DNA of 64,000 bases, from positions 1,905,162 to 1,969,161 of the forward strand of contig CAWFPS010000003.1 in NCBI GenBank assembly GCA_963817905.1. Reading direction: 5' to 3'. The DNA comes from VRUE01 sp963817905 (GTDB lineage: Bacteria > Actinomycetota > Thermoleophilia > Solirubrobacterales > 70-9). Below are positions 45,063 to 53,871 of this stretch, one piece after another (position 1 is the first letter of the stretch; every line of letters starts with the position of its first letter). A program made the position numbers and the translations under genes. Under the pieces are notes generated by a model. The model saw only the letters and a list, made by a program, of their open reading frames with translations, searched no databases and was not told where the DNA came from.

Positions 45063-47045
45063 ATGAAATACATCAAGTTTCTTTTACAAGGAGTTCTGAT
45101 AGTGTTCATTAGCCCCATGTTTTCTCAGGAACACATTGAATTAAGATCCCCCCATGGAGACCTTGTTTTTACCTTTCAACTGTCGGGAACATCCCCGGTT
45201 TACAAGGTAACATATCACGGAAAAGTCTTGGTAGAGGATTCAGAATTGGGGTTATCTTTTGAGGAGGGTGGTGATTTCAGGGCCGATCTCCAAATGGGAG
45301 ATCCAATCTACAGTAAGTACGACGAAACATATGAATTACTGGTCGGTAAAAATAAGAAGGTTCGGGATCGACATAACGAAGTCGTTATTCCATTGATTGA
45401 AGGCCACGGCCTAAAACGACACGTTGACTTGGTTGTCCGGGCATTCGATGACGGACTCGCATTTCGCTACCGATTCCCTAAGCAAAAAAATTGGCCTTCT
45501 TATACGCTTCTTGAAGAAAGGAGTACTTGGCATATTGCCGGGGATCCGATCGTGCACACCCTCTTTTTTGCGAATTATACAAGTAGCCATGAAGGCCTGT
45601 ATCAAAGTATGCCGCTTAGCGAAGTGCGGTCTGATACCCTGATGGACCTTCCCACTTTGTTCGAATTTCCAGATGAGATCTACATGGCCATTACCGAGGC
45701 CAATTTGCGTGATTATGCGGGTATGTACCTGATAAAGCATGATGGGGTCCTAACAAGTCAATTGTCCCCTTTGCCCGGGCAGTACAAGATTAAGGTGAAG
45801 GCCCCCTTGCCACACCGCAGCCCTTGGCGCGTGATGTTGATCGGCGACCGAATCGGAAAACTATTGGAATCGAATATTATTACCAACCTCGCCGACCCAA
45901 CCCAATTGAAGGACGTTTCGTGGATAAAACCAGGCAAGACCACCTTTCATTGGTGGAATGGTGATATTACGCCCGATACGACTTTTGCACCGGGTATCAA
46001 CTTTGAAACCAGCAAGTATTATATCGACTTCTGTGCGCGCAATCATATAGAATATCATGCGGTCATCGGATACGGTGGATTTCCATGGTATCAAAGTGAC
46101 GGACCAAGTTATGGGGAAGTCGGCCCGAATACCGATGTGACCAAAACGGTTCCCATGCTGAATATGCAAGAAGTGTGCGATTATGCCAATTCAAAAGGGG
46201 TTGGCATACATGTCTGGGTTAATTGGAAGGCGCTTTACCCGCAATTGGACAAGGCTTTTGCACAATTTGAGAAATGGGGAATCAAGGGTATGATGGTCGA
46301 TTTTATGGATCGTGATGATCAGGAGATGGTTCAGATACAAGAAGAAATACTTCAAAAGGCAGCAGAACATAAGCTATACATCCAATTTCACGGTGCTTAC
46401 AAGCCTACGGGTCTCCATCGAACCTACCCCAACGAGTTTACTCGGGAAGGCTCCTACAATTACGAACAGAACAAATGGAGTGATGAAGGCGTAGGTCCGG
46501 AACATGACCTCGATATCGTTTTTACGAGGCTCTTAGCAGGTGCAACCGATTATCATCTCGGTGGTTTCAGGGCCGTTCCCGCATCAAGTTTCAGACCACA
46601 CTTTACGCGACCGCTTATGCTGGGAACACGCTGTCATATGCTAGCCATGTATGTGGTTCTAGAGAGCTATTTGGCTTCTGTGTGCGACTTTCCTGAAGCC
46701 TACGAAGGTCAGCCGGGATTTGAGTTTCTTACTGACGTTCCCACAACGTGGGACGAAACCCGGGTACTTCATGCTGCGATCGGTGAATACGTTACGACTG
46801 CGCGGCGCAAAGGTGCCACTTGGTACATCGGCAGCTTGAACAATAGTAAAGCAAGGGCCATAAAGGTAAAATTAGACTTTCTACCCGAGGGTAATTTTCA
46901 GGCGGTGCACTATACCGATGCGGCCGATGCGGCGCAAAACCCAAACCATCTTGAAAAAGGTACCAGTCTGGTTACCAAAAGCGATGTGCTGACTATAAAT
47001 TTGGCGGCGGGCGGTGGTCAAGTACTGCGAATATCAAAAATATAA
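45063..47045 (+). CDS. Glycoside hydrolase family 97
   Basis: This exported GH97 enzyme of 660 residues has a signal peptide ending near PMFSQ. An N-terminal beta-sandwich is followed by a (beta/alpha)8 barrel with TTFHWWNGDITPDT and HVWVNWKALYPQLDKAFAQF. The segment GIKGMMVDFMDRDDQEM contains Asp413, which matches the nucleophile of retaining GH97 alpha-galactosidases. Inverting SusB-like members use a Glu base instead. A retaining alpha-galactosidase or related activity is likely, but not proven. The ATG at 45063 precedes the signal peptide directly. Confidence 0.9.
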   Translation: MKYIKFLLQGVLIVFISPMFSQEHIELRSPHGDLVFTFQLSGTSPVYKVTYHGKVLVEDSELGLSFEEGGDFRADLQMGDPIYSKYDETYELLVGKNKKVRDRHNEVVIPLIEGHGLKRHVDLVVRAFDDGLAFRYRFPKQKNWPSYTLLEERSTWHIAGDPIVHTLFFANYTSSHEGLYQSMPLSEVRSDTLMDLPTLFEFPDEIYMAITEANLRDYAGMYLIKHDGVLTSQLSPLPGQYKIKVKAPLPHRSPWRVMLIGDRIGKLLESNIITNLADPTQLKDVSWIKPGKTTFHWWNGDITPDTTFAPGINFETSKYYIDFCARNHIEYHAVIGYGGFPWYQSDGPSYGEVGPNTDVTKTVPMLNMQEVCDYANSKGVGIHVWVNWKALYPQLDKAFAQFEKWGIKGMMVDFMDRDDQEMVQIQEEILQKAAEHKLYIQFHGAYKPTGLHRTYPNEFTREGSYNYEQNKWSDEGVGPEHDLDIVFTRLLAGATDYHLGGFRAVPASSFRPHFTRPLMLGTRCHMLAMYVVLESYLASVCDFPEAYEGQPGFEFLTDVPTTWDETRVLHAAIGEYVTTARRKGATWYIGSLNNSKARAIKVKLDFLPEGNFQAVHYTDAADAAQNPNHLEKGTSLVTKSDVLTINLAAGGGQVLRISKI

Positions 47046-47385
47046 TTTTAAATGTAATGACTGCTGAAAGACGAATTAACAAGCTACCAACTAGTTATAG
47101 ATGATGACAGATAACTTATAGGTTGGCAAATCATTACTTCTTTTTACATCATAAAAAACGAACTGGTTAGCCAACAATCCGGTTATAGATTAATTTGATA
47201 AACTTTTTATAAGAACCATTGAATTTAAAAAGGCCAAGCAGATGCCCATTATATGCGTTAAAAACAGATTACAAACAATTACGATTTTTATTTTGTACTG
47301 TTTTAGCTTCTCCGTTTTTCAACTTTTTCCAATGAAAAAGGCCTGGGAATCACCCAGGCTTTTTCTATTTTAAATAGAATATGTT
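47046..47385. other. Intergenic region after GH97
   Basis: This 340-bp AT-rich spacer holds a few short imperfect repeats (a GGTTATAG-like motif occurs more than once), and a terminator near its right end, listed separately. No open frame with plausible codon use is visible. Confidence 0.5.
47341..47366. terminator. Terminator hairpin
   Basis: GCCTGGG and CCCAGGC form a perfect 7-bp stem with a 5-base loop. Runs of A and T lie on both sides, so it could end transcription from both the GH97 side and the small basic protein gene on the minus strand. Confidence 0.85.
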
Positions 47386-47505
47386 CTATTTTTTTGAGGT
47401 ACTTTTTTTAGGAGTAGTTTTTGATCTTCCTCTGGTGGTATTGGATCCGGAGCTACCTTTTTTATTCTTGTCCTCTTTTTTTTGATTTTTATCATTTGTT
47501 CCCAT
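47386..47505 (-). CDS. 39-residue lysine-rich peptide
   Basis: This 39-codon gene encodes MGTNDKNQKKEDKNKK followed by a Ser/Thr/Gly-rich middle and a KTTPKKSTSKK tail. It is strongly basic and disordered-looking, with no hydrophobic segment. The length divides exactly to an in-frame TAG, and a clear terminator follows its stop. Similar short basic proteins are found beside stress genes in flavobacteria, and a nucleic-acid-binding or histone-like role would be guesswork. Confidence 0.55.
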   Translation of the reverse strand: MGTNDKNQKKEDKNKKGSSGSNTTRGRSKTTPKKSTSKK

Positions 47506-47650
47506 CTTTGTCTATTTTAAGGATTTATATTGAATTAAAATTAGATTATTGTCAGGCCTATGGCTAGTCTAATTGCGTATTTAATTGACGCATTTGAAAT
47601 TAATTCCATATGATGAATTCCATAGCTCTGAAATCCTATTTAATAAAAAA

Positions 47651-47674
47651 AGAGCACCATGTACATGGTGCTCT
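47651..47674 (-). terminator. Terminator after the stress-protein gene
   Basis: A perfect 24-base palindrome (AGAGCACCAT arm with ATGGTGCTCT, 4-base centre) lies 22 bp after the stop at 47697. On the minus strand it is followed by six T bases. Confidence 0.9.
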
Positions 47675-47696
47675 ATAAATAATTGCACGTACGCTA

Positions 47697-48218
47697 TTAA
47701 TAGTTATCCTGATAATAAACGATATCATCTTGATTTCTCAAATAGGTTCTATCCTCCGTGTTTTTCGGGTCGACCGATATAATGATCTTTCCTTCTTCCA
47801 GGTAATCAACATATTCGGCCGATTTGGAATCTGAAAGACCTGCTTTTGTGAGCGCCCCGATAAGAGCGCCACCTGCCCCACCGACTCCTGCCCCGGCGAA
47901 GGCAGCAGCGAGCGGACCGGCAATGACCAGTCCAATACCTGGAAGTACCAGACTTGTACCGATGGCGGCTACAGCGCCAACGATCGCTCCAGTAACCCCA
48001 CCAATGGCACTACCGGCCCCTGCGCCTTTAAGGGCTTCACTACCCGTATCTTCATGTTCGGAATCATAATATTTATCCTTCGTTTCTTTAGACATTAAAA
48101 TCGTGATGTCGTCCTTGTCATAGCCTCTATCTATTAAACTGTCATAATAATTGTGGGCACTATCGGTATTATTGAATACCCGGTCTATTCTTGTATTTGA
48201 AAATCTTACGTTGTTCAT
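47697..48218 (-). CDS. Glycine-zipper stress-type protein (YflT/GsP17M-like)
   Basis: This 173-residue protein has an N-terminal domain (residues 1-60, NNTDSAHNYYDSLIDRGYDK then DDITILMS) like the general stress protein 17M fold. A long hydrophobic glycine- and alanine-rich segment follows (about residues 68-130, AGAGSAIGGVTGAIVGAVA). A C-terminal EEGKIIISVDPK strand completes the domain. It looks like a membrane-inserting stress protein. I placed the start at 48218. The upstream lipoprotein gene is on the same strand. Confidence 0.72.
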   Translation of the reverse strand: MNNVRFSNTRIDRVFNNTDSAHNYYDSLIDRGYDKDDITILMSKETKDKYYDSEHEDTGSEALKGAGAGSAIGGVTGAIVGAVAAIGTSLVLPGIGLVIAGPLAAAFAGAGVGGAGGALIGALTKAGLSDSKSAEYVDYLEEGKIIISVDPKNTEDRTYLRNQDDIVYYQDNY

Positions 48219-48278
48219 TTTTTTAATTTTATGGATTATTAACATTGATTAAGGGTCTGTGTTCCAGCAGTGGTACAA

Positions 48279-48722
48279 CTACTGATTAGAATTTTTAGAT
48301 TTCTGTACCATCTCCTGATACTTCTTAAACTGTGCAGGAGTAAGTACCGATCGTAGGTTACTATCCCGTTTTACCAAAATGGCTTGGTTGTCTGCAGGAA
48401 CATTATTTTTAACCTTCTTAGACCAAATACTCCTATAGGACTTTGTGGAGGATTCATACTCATTGATTTGCTGATTCGACATTTTCAAATCCCCATACAT
48501 CGGCGAAATATCCATAGTGGTATCATATGCTCGATCCCAATCGGTCATATTCGTGGAAGAATTAATTTCTTCCGCAGTTTCAGGATTGGTGGTTTCGTAA
48601 CCGACAGCAGGTGTTTCCCTTGTTGTGGAGGTTTCATTCGATTGTTTCTTTTCGTTCGGACCGTTGCACGAAACCAGCCCTATCAGAAGACTGACCATGC
48701 CTAAAATTTTCGACATATTCAT
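48279..48722 (-). CDS. Small lipoprotein of unknown function
   Basis: This 147-residue protein has a lipoprotein signal ending in IGLVSC. A low-complexity Thr/Glu/Asn linker (residues 22-55) and a helical region with KMSNQQINEYESSTKSYRSI and SVLTPAQFKKYQEMVQKS follow. The last part resembles the metal-sensor/chaperone-like Spy and CpxP helical pattern only loosely. I do not assign a function. An alternative start two codons in is equally good. It lies 60 bp upstream of the glycine-zipper gene. Confidence 0.7.
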   Translation of the reverse strand: MNMSKILGMVSLLIGLVSCNGPNEKKQSNETSTTRETPAVGYETTNPETAEEINSSTNMTDWDRAYDTTMDISPMYGDLKMSNQQINEYESSTKSYRSIWSKKVKNNVPADNQAILVKRDSNLRSVLTPAQFKKYQEMVQKSKNSNQ

Positions 48723-49385
48723 TATTTTATACTTTTAGTTATTACTTTAAATTTTATAATTTGATTTTTAGATCAAATTTTCAATATAAAAGTAATGGCA
48801 GCTGAATGGGCAAATTATCGGTATCGGATAAAAATTTGATCTTCTTAATTGACCTGATGAAAAACAAGGCAACATCGATGTTTTCATGGGACTTTTATTA
48901 GAATAACTCATTTCCGAAGCGAGCCACTTGTCTCGTTGAATTATTCCATTTAATGGGTAGGTGGAGTCGGTTCGAAAATGTTTTGAGATTAAACCGTTAC
49001 TTTTTTTATTTAAAATATTACAATGAATGCCAGTTGTTTTTAGGACTAAAGTCCGAGGATAACGTATGATTCTATGTATTAAGCAATTTCTTTATAAATA
49101 GTAATACAGCGAATTCTAAGTTGATAAATCATTTTTATCAAAAACTTCCGAAGATGTCATCCGAAAATTGAGTTAAACAGGAAATCACGGTAGTATCGAA
49201 ATAGGAAGACCGAAGAAAATACTGTGTAAACTGGCAGAATAAACAAACTAGCCTTCAATGGAGTAATAGATAGCTAGTTTATGACAAAAGTACCCAGCCT
49301 GAAATAATGATTTGGTGAGTAAACATAACCCTCAAATTTCCCTGTTTCTCTCCGAATTATTTGGCGGAATGAATACTATTTCAAT
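48723..49385. other. 660-bp intergenic region without recognised genes
   Basis: AT-rich sequence between two minus-strand stress-type genes. No open frame with plausible coding character is seen on either strand, and no hairpin long enough to be called. It probably holds the promoter of the lipoprotein gene at its left end. Confidence 0.5.
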
Positions 49386-49709
49386 TTATTTTTTCAATAG
49401 AACATTTTTCTTCTGAAGTTCTTCTAATTTCCTTTCCAAGGATGCAATGATATCGTCGCCTTTATGGTTTAAAGAAGCAAGAGCGGTTTTCAGTTTATTT
49501 TCAAATTCAATTTGTTTTGAATCTACGGTATTGGTCAACTCGGCGCTCGCATGCGCAATTCGACGCTCCAATTCACGTTTCTTTCCTAAGGCTTTTTGCT
49601 TAATCATTTTTCTTGTTTTAATGCCTTTATCCGGGGCATATAAAATTCCCACACATGTCCCAATTGCTAATCCGGTAAGAAGCGACTTAAAGTTGTTATC
49701 ATTTGCCAT
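49386..49709 (-). CDS. YtxH-domain protein
   Basis: This 107-residue protein has an N-terminal hydrophobic segment (residues 8-25, LLTGLAIGTCVGILYAPDKG), which is the YtxH signature. A charged coiled-coil region with long alternation of Lys and Glu follows (residues 30-105). YtxH proteins are general-stress-associated membrane proteins of unknown function in many bacteria. It stands alone, with about 400 bp of empty sequence to its right. Confidence 0.85.
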   Translation of the reverse strand: MANDNNFKSLLTGLAIGTCVGILYAPDKGIKTRKMIKQKALGKKRELERRIAHASAELTNTVDSKQIEFENKLKTALASLNHKGDDIIASLERKLEELQKKNVLLKK

Positions 49710-50119
49710 AATTCTGTAATTTAAATTGATTCGAATGCATCTAGTTGTAGACCAAGTTATAACAGTGCCATATTAACCTGCGTTACGAAAGGAATAAATA
49801 TTAACTCAAAAAAATATTTGCTGGTTTCGCATTCATATTTGCTATAAAGGTCCAATGCATTCTGTACAATCCTTGGGTCGCGGATGATAAAATCATGCAA
49901 TTTGCCATGTATGGGTTATTTTTTTATTGAAAAGTTCTATGTACGCAATTTAAATTGTCACAACGAGCCAATTTCATCATCAAATTTTTACTCGGTATCT
50001 TCTTTTCATAATACATTCATTCCATTTCTAAAATAATGGAATCCCCCGTCGTATATCCTGGTGGAATTTTGTGAAATAAAAGGGGGTTGATTTTCGAATA
50101 TAAGATTCTTTCTCACGCA
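49710..50119. other. 410-bp intergenic region
   Basis: This spacer lies between the start of the YtxH gene and the end of the ligase gene. It is AT-rich and repeat-poor. I see no gene, terminator or RNA structure in it. Confidence 0.5.
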
Positions 50120-51699
50120 TTAAACTATGAGTGCCTTTACACTTTCAACAGTGTCTATTTCCCGGACGTTTTTATCCTTTCGCCAACGCTTTATTCGGGG
50201 AAACCGCAGCGCAACGCCAGATTTATGCCGATTGCTGAGGGCGATGCCTTCAAACGCAAGTTCAAAGACCAATTCGGGGGTAACCGTTCGAACGGGTCCG
50301 AATTTCTCCTTTTCATTCTTACGTACGAACCTACTTACTTCTTCAATCTCCTTATCGGTAAGTCCGGAATAGGCTTTCGCAATCGGTACTAACTTATCGC
50401 CGTTTCTAACTGCAAAAGTATAGTCAGTATAATGACCGCTTCTTCTCCCACTACCTCTTTGGGCGTAGATCATTACCGCATCAATTGTGAAGGATCTACT
50501 TTCCACTTCCACCAATCCCCTTTTTTCCTCCCAACGTGGTAGGGAGACTTTAAGTGTTTGAGCATGAGACCCTCACTATTTTTTATGCGAGCACTTCTTC
50601 TGATTTCCGGTAATTGTGCCCAGTGTTCAAAAGAAATGATTTCCGATAATTTTATGTTTTCCAGGGTAAGGGTTTGTGTTATTTTTTCTAGGGTTTTCCT
50701 TCTAAATGATAAAGCCTCTTCCCGAATATCCTGTCTATCAATTTCCATACAATCATATACATAAAAACCTATAGGAACCTCCTGTAAGAGGCGTTTGGTC
50801 ACATTTTTACGGTTCAATCTTTTTTGAAGATCATTAAATTTAAGGACACTTCCGTCTTTGATCGGGATGATTTCCCCGTCTAGTACAAAATCAAATGGGA
50901 CGTTGTCAAAAGCTGCGATTAATTCAGGAAACTGGTCTGTAATGATTTCTTCGCCACGTGACCATATGAAAATCTTATTATTTCGTTTCACGATTTGTCC
51001 GCGGACGCCATCCCATTTGTACTCAACTTGCCATGCCCCAGGATCTCCGAGTTCTGACAATTTTTTATCAAGGGAATAGGCTAGGCAAAAAGGATATGGT
51101 TTTGAGTTATCGTAATTAATGTGCGCCCCAGAAACCAATTCTGCAAAAGTTATCGTATCGATTTCCCACTTCCCCGTTATACTATGCATAAGTTGGTTCG
51201 GGCTTTGATTCGAATATTTTGCCAAGGCATTTACAATTCCTTTTTTGGATACACCAATTCGAAAGCTACCCCCTATTAGCTTATTGAAAATAAAGCATTC
51301 CTGACGCCTTAGACCCGACCAGGAATGAAGCACATACGCTTTTTTTTCTTCTTCCGATTTCTTGTGGAGCTCATATAACTCCTTCAGCCAATCGGATAAA
51401 GGCTTTTCAATTTTATGAGTAGGCTTCGGAAGCATCAGGGCTATTGTTTCACCCAAGTCACCCACAGTAGCATAGCATTCCATAAAAAGCCATTCCGGAA
51501 TGTTGGTGATTTCCCGACACCACAATTTCAGGAGCGATGATTTTACAGGACGTTTCGGTCTTTTTCCCGTGAAAAGGGCAATCACCCATAATTTATCTTT
51601 TTCTGGGGCGATTCGAAAATAATCGACCAATAGTTCTGTTTTCATGAGAGAACTGTTGGTCATTTCTATTCTGGATAGCAACTCTGAAAAATAGTTCAT
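50120..51699 (-). pseudogene. ATP-dependent DNA ligase, interrupted by one-base deletion
   Basis: This is an ATP-dependent DNA ligase of about 526 residues of the kind paired with an exonuclease in Bacteroidota. The nucleotidyltransferase active-site Lys228 is in EYKWDGVRGQ, and the later motifs read FVLDGEII and EGLMLKHLKSPYHVGRK. The frame ends at WKWKVDP (50473), while the OB-fold domain continues in another frame as FTIDAVMIYAQRGSGR. A missing A in the AA run at 50490-50491 would restore one frame. If real, the break removes the OB domain and the enzyme would be defective. If a sequence error, the gene is intact. Confidence 0.88.
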
Positions 51700-51730
51700 G
51701 ATCTAGTGTCCTGAGTTTGGTAATACTGCA

Positions 51731-52735
51731 TTATTCCTCGCCCGTTTCTCCATAGGCGGTTTTTACTTCCTGTGACCGGATGCCAAGTTCGTTCAGGTAT
51801 CTTGTAAATTGGGCTTGGGAACCATGGGTGACATACACTATTTCAGCATTGCTTGCCTTAACTGCGTACAATAGCCCGTCCCAATCGGCGTGGTCGCTTA
51901 CTGCAAAGCCAGCGTCAACGGCTTTCCATCTTTTATTTCCCCGAATTTGCATCCATCCTGAACATACCGCGGTAACGGAATTGGGAATTTTTTTAATCAT
52001 TTTAGAACCTAAAAGGGCAGGTGGTACGATTACAATTTTGCCTTTCATAGCGTGTGTTGTTCCCCAATCGATTGGGCGATAAGCAGGAAGTGGACATCCA
52101 GCAGAAATAAGCGTCTTATTTATATTGTCTATCGCATTATGAACGAAAATTTCATCAATGTCTTCCGTTAATTTCATAATGCGTTGCGCCTTACCCAAGG
52201 AATAGCCTATAAATACACTTGTTTTATCCGATTTTTGATTCTCTAAAATCCATTGTAGCACAGTTTCTTTTAATTTTTGATTTGATTCCCACTTATATAT
52301 AGGCAGACCAAAAGTGCTTTCAGTTATAAAAGTATGACACCTTATGCTTTCAAAAGGAGTACTTATTTCATCCTCATCTACTTTATAATCTCCTGAAAAA
52401 ACAGTCACTTTACCTCTATATTCCATCCTGATTTGAGCTGAACCAATTAAATGTCCGGCAGGGTGGAGGCTTACTTTAACGCCGTTTATCATCTTAGTTT
52501 CATTATACCTAAGACTTTCAACGGAGACATCCTTGCCAAGCCTAAGTTGAAGTATTGGCTTGGTGAGATGATGACATAGGTAATTTTTCATCCCCCAACG
52601 CGCATGATCAGCATGCCCATGGGAAATAATAGCATAATCTACTGGTTTCCATGGGTCGAGATAGAATTTTCCTGGGACACAATAAATGCCTTCTTTTCTA
52701 AATTGAACAAATTCTTCCAAATAAAAGGTCTTCAA
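51731..52735 (-). CDS. Ligase-associated DNA exonuclease (metallo-beta-lactamase fold)
   Basis: This 334-residue nuclease of the beta-CASP/MBL group is encoded next to ATP-dependent DNA ligases. The metal motif HxHxDH reads YAIISHGHADHARWG (about residues 33-47). Further metal ligands are expected in HPAGHLIGSAQI, TVFSGDYKVDED and VSDHADWDG. In other Bacteroidota it accompanies a DEXH helicase and the PdeM endonuclease. Neither is found within 10 kb here. It should process DNA ends before ligation. Confidence 0.88.
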   Translation of the reverse strand: MKTFYLEEFVQFRKEGIYCVPGKFYLDPWKPVDYAIISHGHADHARWGMKNYLCHHLTKPILQLRLGKDVSVESLRYNETKMINGVKVSLHPAGHLIGSAQIRMEYRGKVTVFSGDYKVDEDEISTPFESIRCHTFITESTFGLPIYKWESNQKLKETVLQWILENQKSDKTSVFIGYSLGKAQRIMKLTEDIDEIFVHNAIDNINKTLISAGCPLPAYRPIDWGTTHAMKGKIVIVPPALLGSKMIKKIPNSVTAVCSGWMQIRGNKRWKAVDAGFAVSDHADWDGLLYAVKASNAEIVYVTHGSQAQFTRYLNELGIRSQEVKTAYGETGEE

Positions 52736-53292
52736 TTAAAACTGAAACAAAACCTAAAAAAATTCCGGCCTTCTTCTAAAGGGAAATAAGTCATTTGAAT
52801 TCTTATTTTTTATAGAAGGGCTTGGGAGTTAAAATTATATAAAAAATTATCATAGACTGTCTGAAAATTTGCCCATAATGACACGAATTATAATCCAATC
52901 GAAATGGTTAGAATCTCATTTTTTCAGGTAGCACTCGAAAGAGATAATAGTTCCCGGGTTTCCGAACTTATAGTATTAACCTCAAAGACAAGCATGAACC
53001 TGGGTATCCTATCCATTATCCAGTTTCAAGAGATTACAGTGAAGGTATTCTTTATAGGATATTCTGCAATCATGATTATAACGTATAAGATCATATCGTT
53101 CAATGGACTTTTCTGTTACATGGATTTCGCCTAAGCGCTTTTTATTGTATAAAAATTGTTTAAATGATAGGAATGCACGGTATGTCATTGCTCTTTTCTT
53201 TTATTTCTTGAATAATTACATAGATTATTGTGACCGAATTTATCCATGTGTCATTTCGCGTTCTCGATTGTTGCCGGTTCTTTGATCCTTCC
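52736..53292. other. Intergenic region at the edge of the variable segment
   Basis: This spacer of about 560 bp separates the ligase/exonuclease pair from the tandem repeat. It is AT-rich, and the one open frame on the plus strand (52904-53134) has no family resemblance or start signal. I regard the spacer as non-coding. It may be the boundary between core and accessory DNA. Confidence 0.45.
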
Positions 53293-53319
53293 AAAATCCC
53301 CAGGCAAGCCTTGGATTTT
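53293..53319. terminator. Hairpin resembling a terminator
   Basis: An imperfect inverted repeat, AAAATCCCCAGGC with GCCTTGGATTTT, with only two bases between the arms. A- and T-rich flanks fit a bidirectional terminator. Because no gene ends nearby, it may instead be part of the repeat region that follows. Confidence 0.45.
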
Positions 53320-53364
53320 TCTCAAAACAAAAAACCCACTGGGGGGAGGGTGTTACATTCTCTG

Positions 53365-53706
53365 GTGACCTGGCTGGGATTGGCTCGCTTCGGTCGCCTT
53401 TCACAGCGATTACAAGGTCGAAACCAATCCGGATGCGCGGTGCGCATCGAACACAAACGCTTACCAAAGACAAAAGCGAGCTTTTTATTTTGGCTCGCTT
53501 TGCATTCTTTTACCGTTTTGGTTCTCTTGTGACCTGGCTGGGATTGGCTCGCTTCGGTCGCCTTTCACAGCGATTACAAGGTCGAAACCAATCCGGATGC
53601 GCGGTGCGCATCGAACACAAACGCTTACCAAAGACAAAAGCGAGCTTTTTATTTTGGCTCGCTTTGCATTCTTTTACCGTTTTGGTTCTCTTGTGACCTG
53701 GCTGGG
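53365..53706. repeat. 164-bp tandem repeat, two copies plus the start of a third
   Basis: Identical 164-bp units begin at 53365 and 53529, and a third begins at 53693 but diverges after GTGACCTGGCTGGG. Each unit carries nested inverted repeats: GATTGG/CCAATC, ATGCGC-GGT-GCGCAT, and AAAGCGAGC/GGCTCGCTTT with T-rich loops. The start GTGACCTGGCTGGGATT resembles the 3' part of a tRNA on the minus strand, but no complete tRNA is present. The frames that read through it differ between copies because 164 is not divisible by 3, so I take it as non-coding. Confidence 0.85.
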
Positions 53707-53871
53707 GCCTGAACCCGATTCATAATCATTTGATATTCAAAAAGTTATCTGTTTTATTTTCCACATAGGTACCGAATAATGCACTCGAATACCTCTTGTA
53801 TTTAAAATGAACTTGTTCGTACCTATTTGGCACTAAATAATATAGTATACTACAAATATAGGAATCCTATT

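Noticed and set aside
52904..53134. Open frame of 76 residues on the plus strand
   Set aside because: Composition is that of random AT-rich sequence, and no motif or start signal is seen.
53230..53696. Open frames encoding a repeated peptide across the 164-bp repeat
   Set aside because: The repeat unit is not a multiple of 3, so copies are read in different frames, and the frames are closed loops of the same non-coding DNA.
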